Source of the DNA: Sphaeroforma sirkka
Lineage: Eukaryota; Opisthokonta; Ichthyosporea; Ichthyophonida
Length of the DNA: 34,846 bases
Reading direction: 5' to 3'
Assembly (NCBI GenBank): GCA_001586965.3
Contig: LUCW03001635.1
Coordinates: 1-34,846 of the forward strand
Position 1 is the stretch's first letter. Each line of letters begins with the position of its first letter. Position numbers and translations under genes: made by a program. Below are positions 10,410-18,633 of the stretch, piece after piece. The notes below the pieces were generated by a model that was given only the letters and a program-made list of their open reading frames with translations, did not search any database and had not been told where the DNA came from.

Positions 10410-10975
10410 AGCTCAAGCTCTGGAGCATAAACCAGCAACTCTAGCTCCCGAGTATAAACCAGCCACTCGAGCTCTTGAGTATAAAAAAAAGCAGCGACTC
10501 TAGCTCCCGAGTATAAACCAGCAACTCTAGCTCCCGAGTATAAACCAGCCTCTCGAGCTCTTGAGTATAAAAAAGCAGCGACTCTAGCTCCCGAGTATAA
10601 ACCAGCAACTCTAGCTCCCGAGTATAAACCAGCCTCTCGAGCTCTTGAGTATAAAAAAAGCAGCGACTCTAGCTCCCAGAGTATAAACCAGCAACTCTAG
10701 CTCCCGAGTATAAACCAGCCTCTCGAGCTCTTGAGTATAAAAAAAGCAGCGACTCTAGCTCCCGAGTATAAACCAGCAACTCTAGCTCCCGAGTATAAAC
10801 CAGCCTCTCGAGCTCTTGAGTATAAAAAAAGCAGCGACTCTAGCTCCCGAGTATAAACCAGCCACTCGAGCTCGCGAGAATAAACGGTTAGCACTCGAGC
10901 TCGCGAGGGAAAATCGTCAGCGGCTCAAGCTCGCGAGGTTAAATGAGCCACTCTTGCTTCGGAGTATAACACAGC
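10410..10975 (+). repeat. B1 3' tandem array 1 (TATAAA-bearing units)
   Basis: About twenty units of roughly 27-31 bp between the pol stop and the polypurine tract. The core is CTCTAGCTCCCGAGTATAAA followed by CCAGC. A higher-order pattern of two CCAGC units and one unit with an A-rich tail and GAGCTCTTGAG repeats about five times (about 85 bp). Most units contain a TATAAA box and a GAGCTC or CTCGAG palindrome. The last four units are diverged. B2 has the same array, slightly longer, at about 26927-27545. Confidence 0.92.
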
Positions 10976-11169
10976 GAAATCAATCAAACAACTCCTTGGG
11001 CATTGTTTTGAAACAGCGGGTTAATGGTTTGCACGGTTTCTGCCACTGGCAGTTTTTCTCCGACACAAATACAGTCCTATATTGTACTTGCCAAACTCCT
11101 ATATGCTGACACAGATGAACAGTAGCTTCAAGAATTCAAACACGACGGGTCGCTCGAGACGTACACATC
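10976..11169 (+). other. Unique spacer between B1 arrays
   Basis: Non-repetitive sequence joining the two arrays, also present in B2 (about 26703-26926). No gene or clear signal is seen in it. Confidence 0.6.
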
Positions 11170-11278
11170 GGGTCCTCTAGCTCTCTGAGGTAAAATGCCA
11201 GCACAATGCTCTAGCTCTCTGAGGATAAATGCCAGCACAATGCTCTAGCTCTCGAGGATAATGCCAGCACATAAGGTA
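11170..11278 (+). repeat. B1 3' tandem array 2, three units
   Basis: Three units of about 33 bp, core GCTCTAGCTCTCGAGGATAA plus ATGCCAGCACAAT. The unit is a diverged relative of array 1 (shared CTCTAGCTC...GAG...ATAA...CCAGC). B2 has five such units (26541-26702), so copy number changes between copies. Confidence 0.88.
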
Positions 11279-11332
11279 CTATGCTATTCTTATCATCTCT
11301 GAAACTGGCACACTGCTTTGTTCAGTGCTTCA

Positions 11333-11345
11333 GTTTGGGGGGGGT
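11333..11345 (+). other. Polypurine tract of B1
   Basis: TTT followed by eight G and a T directly before the 3' LTR, the expected plus-strand primer. The B2 counterpart is the C-run at 26465-26473 with nine G on its coding strand. Confidence 0.8.
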
Positions 11346-11592
11346 TGTGGTCAGAATACAAGTACTTATATTTATTTGATTATTTTAGGTTTATTACAAG
11401 TTTTACAGTTTATCAGAATAATCTGATAAACTGGGTTTTAGGGTTTTGCTGGTTTTACAGCACATGACTAATGACTCATTTAAGAGTCAGTCATTTTAGG
11501 ATTACTGTTTATAATTACTAATAAATGAACAACGTCCCCCCCCTGAGGAGGGAGAACGTTGAGATACAGTTATCTCGCGTATACTTACTACA
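11346..11592 (+). mobile_element. 3' LTR of element B1
   Basis: A 247-bp LTR, identical to 3955-4199 except for one extra G in each of two G-runs. It is followed directly by a LINE fragment at 11593. Bases next to the two LTRs (AGGTA before, TGGCG after) do not match, so no target-site duplication is visible. Confidence 0.92.
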
Positions 11593-12738
11593 TGGCGGAT
11601 ATGACATCAGGAGAGGGTTCGGTATCCGGTGGAAACACGGACGGGTTTGTAGAGTTGAATAGGGCCTCAAAGTAGCCAGCGAGAGTAGCGCCTGTATCAT
11701 CGGTACCCGGTATGCAGGGTTGGCGCGGAGACCGTCGTTGGTACGCAATATCTTTGAACATTTGAGCATTGCTTTGGGCGGTCAGACGTGGGTGGAACGA
11801 GTGGTTTGGCAGCCGCTGAACCCAGGGTCTGTTTAAGTCATAATAGAACCCTCCAAAGATTTGTGGGTTAGTGGCATAGCGCCAGATGCGGTCGAGGATC
11901 CGTAGCAGACCTTCCGCTGGTCCATGTAAAGTGAGATATGACCGTAGTAGGTTCTGGTGCGCCCGGATTTCGGCTTGGAATAGTCGCGCGCGGGATTTGT
12001 TGCGTAGGTGATACAGTCGATGGCGATATCGGTTATATCCATGGGAGGGGAGGCGTTCGTCGGGAGGCGGCGGCATTGCTGGCATTTGTTGGGGCCGATG
12101 GATTTGATTCATGGGAAGTATCTGGAGATCGAGTCCAAACGTGTGGTCACCACAGATACCGTAGTCCGTCAGCTTATAAGTTTGGAGGGAGGCGGGGGTG
12201 GTAGGTCGATGATACGCATGTTCTGTACCAGCTGAGCCGCCAGCATAGAGGTAGTCCAAGTGCCACGTATTACGCAGAGTAGTCTCAATCGTTTTCATAC
12301 GTAGTCCGTGATTTGTAGATGCGTGGCCATACTTCCGGGCTTTGAAGTTGAAATCTCCCCACACGACATCTGGTTGGAAACTGCCAATCTCGGGGGGATT
12401 CATGTATCGCCTGACGTCTTCTTCAGTGAGTGATTTGAGTGGAAAGTATAACACGGCCATATGAACGCCAAAGCACACAAAGAACACCGCGTACGGGGAA
12501 GAGTGTACAAGTTGAAAATTCAGTGTGAAGGGTGTAAGAGATTATGCCGTGTAGTGTGATGTAGTATATGATAGCGTGTGTTCGAGCGTATATGATTAAG
12601 AAATGTAGTATTATGCCAGGTTTCAACCACACACATAACATCAACCTGACTTAAAATCGATATAACGTTCAAACACTTGTCTGTATGTGCTGCGTTGTCC
12701 ATGTTGAGTCCTTGTGGGTTAAAGAGCGTCATCCTCAT
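11593..12738 (-). pseudogene. LINE-like ORF2, endonuclease part, truncated and frameshifted
   Basis: The minus strand encodes an APE-type endonuclease of a non-LTR retrotransposon. FNPQGLN and DVMCVVETWH (12738 downward) match the N-terminal Asn and catalytic Glu motifs. DVVWGDFN and YGICGDHTF are the GDFN and the terminal Asp-His motifs. The segment then runs through the linker that normally precedes reverse transcriptase and ends at 11593 against the B1 LTR, so reverse transcriptase is missing. The frame shifts once near 12510-12535. It starts at an ATG (12736-12738) shortly after the upstream ORF. Clade not determined. Confidence 0.82.
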
Positions 12739-12785
12739 TGCTCCTAATATTGTTCATCATCGGTCAATACTACTGGGCTCACTTC

Positions 12786-13436
12786 TTAAACGATGTCAGC
12801 CATTTCTATATCATTGCCTGTCGTCGAAGAGTCTGTCGTGGAAGGCTGAGGCTGCATATTACTATCCATCGTGTCGGATGATTGTGTTGGGGAGACCGTT
12901 GGTATATGACGCACGCGCTGATTCTTTAGCGTTTGCCGGGATTCGCGGGTTAGGTGAGAAGAGGTGTGCATCATGTTTTGCTTGGTAAGCCTTTTGGAGA
13001 CGATCCGCGGTAGATTGAAGGATGTCTGTGCTAGTGGAGTTGACAAGTGGGCTCAGTAGTGCATCCATCCTGCGGGCAAGAATTTTTGGCGCTCGTTCAT
13101 GTTTGCAGCGGGCCTCCCGCTTGGTGCGGAGATAGTGGATTGAAGCTGCTTTCGTAGCGTCGGGATGTTGTTGGGAGCGGGGGTCGATGTTGTTATCAAG
13201 CTGCCATTTCCACGTAAGTGCTGCATGTCGTTTCACCTGGGCGACAGCGTCGCTAGGAACACAAAGGCGGATGAACCTGGTGGAGCTTCCGCGGCGATTT
13301 GACTGAGATACCGATTTGGACGGAAGATACCAGAGAAAGTGGTGGCGATTAAGGACTGGTTGGGCATGCCAGTATTTTTCAAATACTGATTGGGATTAAA
13401 ATCCCAAACCCTAAAACCCTGGAATAGGGAAAGCAA
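12786..13436 (-). pseudogene. Probable ORF1 of the LINE-like element
   Basis: Two overlapping minus-strand frames (13436-13233 and 13236-12862, with a third from 13046 to 12786) look like one coding region broken by indels. Readable parts include a Trp/Lys/Arg-rich stretch (KRHAALTWKWQLDNN) and a Ser/Thr/Gln-rich tail. No zinc knuckle or RRM was recognised. The assignment rests on position directly upstream of the endonuclease ORF on the same strand. Confidence 0.45.
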
Positions 13437-14148
13437 TAAGGAGACCTTCGGTTAAGAATTTTGGGTTGACCTGCAGGCTAGATAGATCTTGTTCTTGCGC
13501 GGGGCAATGTGTTGAGAATACTCTCATTCAGGGGTGGTATTAATCACTTCTATCCAGGAACAGATGACTGTCGCACGACGGTATTGTAAAACTTTCAATA
13601 CCTATTGTCTTTTGAGGGGTATGTTAGATCGAAAAACACCTCTTATCGAACGTACGGGCAGTGCAGGTAGATAGATACACCTCCCCATCCAAATAGAGTA
13701 TTCTGTATCATATAAGCTATGACTGCATACTTCGAGTCTGCATGTATCTAGCCCAAAATTCGGAAGGATATGCCGGTAAGTTTGTTTACTGTCGTAGTGG
13801 GCATTTTGTTTTGTTTTTGATCGATTCGCCACAAGATTCAAAGATGACATTGTTCTGGAAATCATTGTAATCCCAAACTTTATAAACCTAATAATATCGT
13901 TTCTGAACAGAAAGGGATACTTGGGATATCTTGAATAGAGCGGGATATACTAATGTTGTCGTACACTGGTCAATACAAAAATAGGGTATATTCAAGCTTG
14001 TACATCAGTAGTCCCAGTACTTAAAGACTACATTCAACCTTCTTACTGAGTGGTGCACCGATAGTTTGCCTTTGTGTCTACATCAATGTATTAGCAAGTG
14101 TATACTGATATTTAGAGCAATATAACGTTTATCTTAGTACAATCAAAC
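13437..14148. other. No recognisable gene
   Basis: AT-rich sequence with short unconvincing ORFs. No repeat or signal identified. Confidence 0.5.
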
Positions 14149-14650
14149 AGCTGGGGCTAGTGGAACGACAAAGTACCTCTTTCGTTATCTCAACTGTGCA
14201 CATCATCGATGACGTGATTCTGTGCTGGGAAAGACAAACTTGCATATGTAGCATTGCTTTCTTACTGCGACTGATGGATATGTATGCATATGCTGATATC
14301 TTGAAGCACAAAACTCTTGTCTAAATCTGGTGTCATTATCTAGATAAATAGCTGGGGTCTAGAAACAACAAAGTACCTCTTTCGTAATCACAACCGCGTC
14401 CATCGATGGTGAGGTAAGCCAAACTTGCATGTGTAGCATTGCTTACTTGCTGTCGGCGATGAGTATATATGCCTATGCTGATATTTCGAGAAGAATTCTC
14501 AAGATAAACAGTTAGGGTCAGTAACGACAAGGTACATCATTCGTAATCACAACCACATCGATGGCGTGATGGTATGCTAGGCATGCGAAACTTAGAATTG
14601 TTACAAATGCTGCCTACTTATTGTCAGATGGATGTACATATCTATGCTTT
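14149..14650 (+). repeat. Degenerate tandem repeat, three units of ~160-200 bp
   Basis: Three diverged units start near 14149, 14350 and 14511. Each carries the same landmarks in order: AGCTGGGGT-like start, ACAAAGTACCTCTTTCG, a CATCGATG segment, AAACTTGCATGTGTAGCATTG (one base differs between units), and a TATGCATATGCTGATAT-like end. Unit lengths differ (about 201 and 161 bp). It is satellite-like, with no coding capacity seen. Confidence 0.7.
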
Positions 14651-15172
14651 TCACAATGTCGTTCAAATCTAGCAAACAACCAGCGAAGAGTACGAAAAAT
14701 AAAAATTAGAAGAAATGAGATGGTACAAATAGTTTCTAAATTCTACGCCACACAAACTCGCCTCCAGTCAGCTCACCTTATTTGGCACGAAAGCTGTGAT
14801 TCAACTAGCCCAAGAATAAATGGGCAGCGTACTCTCTCCTTCAACTACATCGATGGAGCAGGGTCTGGGGGTGTATATGCGGTTGCTATTCACGCCTTGT
14901 CGATTGAGGTAATGATCAGACTTCGAACATCAACAGACTACACACACAAATGTAAGTAGTCGCAATGAAATAAATGAAGTAAGAAATAAATTTTTAACTT
15001 GATTCCTGATGCATATTGCTATCTCGTTTTTGTATTTTGTATTTTGTGAATGTCAGATGTATATTTCGTCCTTCGTGGGAGTTATAGGATACCATCAGCT
15101 GTAGAGGTCAACGCACAAGGGATGATAGTTAACGTTCAGTTTATTGGTTGTGCCTCCGAGTTTTCTAGTTGA
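14651..15172. other. No recognisable gene
   Basis: AT-rich sequence. One frame (14621-14959, plus) is open for 112 codons but overlaps the tandem repeat and has no recognisable motif. Confidence 0.4.
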
Positions 15173-15631
15173 ATGATCGGGCACAAATGTGTGTTGCTTC
15201 CTAAGTATCCTTCTCGTCATAGAATCCTCGCTATTGTTGACCCTCCCCCTGGACATCCTCGAACACTGGTTCACCTTCTGTTCTTCCCCTTGAACACCTC
15301 GTGGCCATCCACATCCTTATTGTCTCCCGGTACGGTCAACTATCCAGCACAACACTCCTCCAGGTCTACAACGACACCTACCTACGGAGAGGTCCACCAA
15401 TGTATTCCATCCTCTAACACACCTCTCCCACAAGCTCTGCTCCTTCAACCTGTCAATCACTCTCTACCTCTTATATCAGCTCTCAATCAACAGAGTACTG
15501 ATCCCCGTCGGTTCGGTACTACACCAATACCGAACTCCTGTACTGCCAGACCTTACATTACCCAGGGACGGGATGCTGTCGCATCAGCGTTCCTTAGAGC
15601 TGACAGACTGGGCCCAAAGGTTATAGTATAA
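15173..15631 (+). CDS. Hypothetical ORF, 152 codons
   Basis: ATG-initiated frame rich in proline, serine, threonine and leucine, with no domain, signal peptide or membrane segment recognised. The local base composition is C-rich on this strand, which lengthens open frames by chance. It could be an exon, a retroelement relic or noise. Confidence 0.2.
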   Translation: MIGHKCVLLPKYPSRHRILAIVDPPPGHPRTLVHLLFFPLNTSWPSTSLLSPGTVNYPAQHSSRSTTTPTYGEVHQCIPSSNTPLPQALLLQPVNHSLPLISALNQQSTDPRRFGTTPIPNSCTARPYITQGRDAVASAFLRADRLGPKVIV

Positions 15632-15761
15632 TGAATAAAGCAGGTTACAATCACGTAAACGCATGCCTATAATCCATATTGTTCATATATCGGTTGACAG
15701 ACTCGTTCAAGTACAGACAGCATGGGAATGTAAAATAACAAATGGCAGTGCAGACAGCTCA

Positions 15762-16172
15762 CTAACCCTGGCGAGCCCGATTCTCCTTGCGAACTCCCCA
15801 CTGGAGCAATTTCTTTCTGCAATATACCGGATCCAAGGCAAATCGATACCCTATGGAAATCGCGCTACGCCAAGCAGGTATAAACCGCGCACCAATATGC
15901 TGAGCCACCAGCTCCGAATCTCTACTGAAAGGACTCCGTACGCTGATGCTGATGTGTATGAGTGAGTGCCACCCACCGATGCCGATAGGTGTTAACACCA
16001 TTCTGCCATGAAGCTGCTTCGGTACTGGTGGTAAAAGCACGAACTATCTCCTGCCACTCCTGGTCACCTGCGTCCTTGAACAGGCTCTCATACATCAGCC
16101 AGTTGGTGTACACCGTGCCTGATAGGCAACGATGTGCTTTCCCCCGCTCTGGCTCACCAATGATAGATGAAA
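15762..16172 (-). pseudogene. Possible coding relic or exon, unassigned
   Basis: Minus-strand sequence from about 16172 reads protein-like (WLMYESLFKDAGDQEWQEI, then a Trp-rich stretch) down to a TAG near 15922. A second frame (16040-15762) continues with similar composition and ends RKENRARQG. Upstream of 16172 the minus strand reads TTTTAG, which could be a 3' splice site. No family was recognised. It may be a broken gene or an exon of a host gene. Confidence 0.3.
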
Positions 16173-16529
16173 TACTCTAAAAGTACATGGCCTACATGGG
16201 AAAGTCACTTAATAAAACCCGTTTTCTAATTGCCCAATGAAAATCGCTAAATGTGAAATTAAATTCCTCTCTCAAACTTTTCAACCAAAAATTTTAAAAA
16301 GTACATTTAGAGACTTTTTTATGTACATTTAGTGACTTTCCAGTGCTGTATATATTTATTTTATGACGGAAAAATAAAAAAAATGATTATTTTATTCTTT
16401 TTTTCAGGTTCAAAATGCCGGCGAGTGTGCCAACTGACAACCGACTCACACATCTGCAAAATCTTGTGTGGATGTATATCAAAAACAAAAATATATGCTA
16501 TGTATGTAAAAGTCCAATAAACCCTAAAA

Positions 16530-16530
<1 letters not shown>
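16173..16530. other. AT-rich, no recognisable gene
   Basis: Contains a short direct repeat, GTACATTTAG followed by GACTTT (about 16301-16340). Nothing else can be supported. Confidence 0.4.
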
Positions 16531-16573
<43 letters not shown>

Positions 16574-16578
16574 CCACC

Positions 16579-16645
<67 letters not shown>
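16531..16645. repeat. (CA)n/(TA)n compound microsatellite
   Basis: About 75 bp of mostly CA dinucleotides with a few interruptions, followed by about 20 TA dinucleotides. Open frames across it are artefacts of the dinucleotide repeat. Confidence 0.95.
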
Positions 16646-16648
<3 letters not shown>

Positions 16649-16846
16649 ACTTATCCTCATGCGCACGTTATGGTACACCGGCGGATCTAATGCGACAATA
16701 TCCGCCGGACCTACGTAATCCGCCTGGGATTCGTGCGGGGTTCTCGCGGGACGAAACATAGCTACCTGTCCCACATTGAACATGGGCACGTCAACTCGCC
16801 ATTTATTATTAGCCCGAACTTCAATGAATAATTCTTGGTTTTAAAC
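16646..16846 (-). pseudogene. Coding relic, possibly retroelement integrase C-terminus
   Basis: The minus strand encodes a clearly protein-like segment with ANNKWRVD, FNVGQVAMFRPAR and YVGPADIVALDPP. The order (Asn/Arg-rich helix, a GQVAMF strand, then a GPadIV strand) resembles the SH3-like C-terminal module of retrotransposon integrases, where GDxV and GPY/F motifs occupy those places. It runs into the microsatellite on one side and repeat D on the other. Assignment is tentative. Confidence 0.4.
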
Positions 16847-17417
16847 TTTGTGATATAAATATAAACAATTTAAGTCAGTTAGGATTTAGCAGTGGTAGCT
16901 TGTGTAAGAATGATCGGGACTGCCTCTTGGTAAGAGCCTTATTATCCTCGATCACACAGGACGTACCTCTAGCTGTTCTTAATTGAATAAATTTTACTAG
17001 AAGTACTAAGTGTATGTTCATGGCCACATGTCTGATTTGTAGATAGACATAAGAACGTAAGTCAAGTTAATACATTAGCCAATATAATTAAAGTTCCATC
17101 TGGATAAAAGTTGTATAAAATAAAGGAAAAAGACTTATTGGATTTTGGAGATTGGCGAGAAGACCAAAACCTGTAAATAGCAGTTCAGCGATTATAAAAT
17201 TAGTGTATAATATCCTATATCTACTATCGTCCCAAATAGGTCCAAGTAAATGAGTCATGCCAAATATTCAGGCTATTGGAGCCATTAAAGTAAATTTAGA
17301 ATATTTTGGAAATATTGGAAAAAGAACTTGTACTAAATTATTTTAAATACAAATAAAAGACGATGCTATTTCATTTGATCTTGAAATTTGAGACTAACCA
17401 GAGGCCGTATTTCTACA
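16811..17417 (+). repeat. Dispersed repeat D, copy 3
   Basis: Nearly full-length match to the reverse complement of 880-1487, sharing GTCAGTTAGGATTTAGCAG, the GATCGGGACTGCCTCTTGG block and the GGCCGTATTTCTACA end (17403-17417). Homology fades gradually at both ends, so exact limits are approximate. LTR-like features are the CTACA/TGTAG edge. No internal element could be assigned to it. Confidence 0.65.
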
Positions 17418-17747
17418 CCCGTACCTGTGCCAACAGTGCTTTATCGTCCATATCCCATGCCTTCTCGTCCAAATCTGTTGGCTCCGGCTCCAACAGCTCG
17501 GGGGTCGTCAAGTCGCCCAGATCGGTCCGCAACATATCCACCAGCTCCGCATCAACGCGATGAGAAAACACCCGACCGTTTGTATTGTGGCCAGAGTATA
17601 CGATGCCATGCCTGTAGTAGACGACTGAGTCAAGTTGTAAGCCGGAATGAAATCGGCTACTGTATCCGGCCAGGAGGCTTCCTGCCCTTCGGGCAAAACC
17701 GTGACCACCATCGGTTGCACGTGCGACACACGACCTCAACTAGCCCA
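17418..17747 (-). other. Unassigned segment between repeat D and element C
   Basis: Both strands are open here. The minus strand encodes an acidic C-terminal tail (LTTPELLEPEPTDLDEK) ending in a TAG inside the TGTAG edge of repeat D. The plus strand encodes a Pro/Arg-rich segment with CGQSIRCHAC. Neither could be matched to a family. It is cut at 17748 by the C LTR. Confidence 0.25.
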
Positions 17748-18505
17748 TGTAATAGCCGGGCTTCCACATTAGACTCTTATGTTGATAAACGTACTCTTAA
17801 GCAGTACGTAAATTATAAACGTACTAATAAAAGCACGTGTATTAAATGGTTTTTAACGGTTCTATTTACAAGTACCTTTTCCATTTTACAAATCAGATAT
17901 TTTGGCCCCGACCCATTAAAGGGACTGTGAAAAAGGCCAAAGAGTATATTTGGAGTAGGTCTATTAAGAGACCTAGATAAACACTCCAAAATATACATCA
18001 GAATACTTCGGTAGCGAGATGGCTCAACCGAACATAGGTTTCTAGGGACCCTTAATGGTTACCTAGTTTGACCTCCGCTCAGCCAACCAGATATGCCAGT
18101 CTGATGATGGCAAGTCGGTAATTCTTGATAAGTGGCCAGTTATTGGTTAAGACAATAACTAAGGACATCAAGGGTATTTCTTTTCTTTTTTACTTTTTTT
18201 CTAAAGATAGGATTTTACTAGTTTTAGTATTTCGTGCAACGAAACAAGTAATACTAGTTTCGACGATAACGATAACGAAAACATAAATAAAATCCCTTCG
18301 GCGAAATCTGTACTGGGAGGATGATATATAGGCAATGTCTCAGCCTTACAATCCCCCAGAGTATTGCTGATTTCTATGAAGCATACCTAACTTTATTACC
18401 AGACTAAAATTCGTATACTTAAAAGACTTACTAAAAGACTTTAAGATTTTATTACGTTTAGTAGCTCTAAGACGTTTATACCGCCTTAAGAGACCGATAT
18501 TTACA
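17748..18505 (+). mobile_element. 5' LTR of element C
   Basis: A 758-bp LTR with the terminal inverted repeat TGTAA...TTACA, repeated at 25165-25922 with about 15 substitutions and no indel by eye. It contains a 53-nt nested hairpin (17944-17996). The base pairs before it (GCCCA) do not match those after the 3' LTR (TAACT), so no target-site duplication is seen. Confidence 0.95.
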
Positions 18506-18633
18506 CATTTTAAAGTTAGCAAAGTATTCACTACTTGAGCTACTTAAGCGTCGTGGTAATTAACTACCACGTAAAATTTTCTTAAGACAATAACTATTCG
18601 TTAAGTGAATAGCAGAAGTCATACTGGATAAGT
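18506..18633 (+). promoter_or_regulatory. C leader: hairpins and possible primer site
   Basis: Short leader without a tRNA-type TGG primer site. TAAAGTTAG (18510-18518) is the exact complement of CTAACTTTA in the LTR (about 18386-18394). A hairpin CGTGGTA...TACCACG lies at about 18551-18570, and CTATTC...GAATAG at about 18594-18612. A third, AGTCATAC/GTATGACT (18617-18639), has the gag ATG in its 3' arm. Confidence 0.5.

Noticed and set aside
10410..11278. CRISPR-like array
   Set aside because: Units are contiguous without unique spacers, vary in length, and lie inside a eukaryotic retrotransposon. They are tandem repeats.
16361..16690. ORFs across the CA/TA microsatellite
   Set aside because: Dinucleotide repeats give open frames on both strands. 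Only the part beyond the microsatellite (16646-16846) looks like coding sequence.
17413..17739. Acidic activation-domain protein on the minus strand
   Set aside because: The tail looks protein-like, but the opposite strand is equally open, and there is no start context, domain or second copy to support it. Kept only as an unassigned segment.
18005..18075. tRNA-like segment in the C LTR
   Set aside because: A short GGTAGCGAGATGGCTCAACC stretch resembles a D-arm, but no cloverleaf or T-arm could be drawn.
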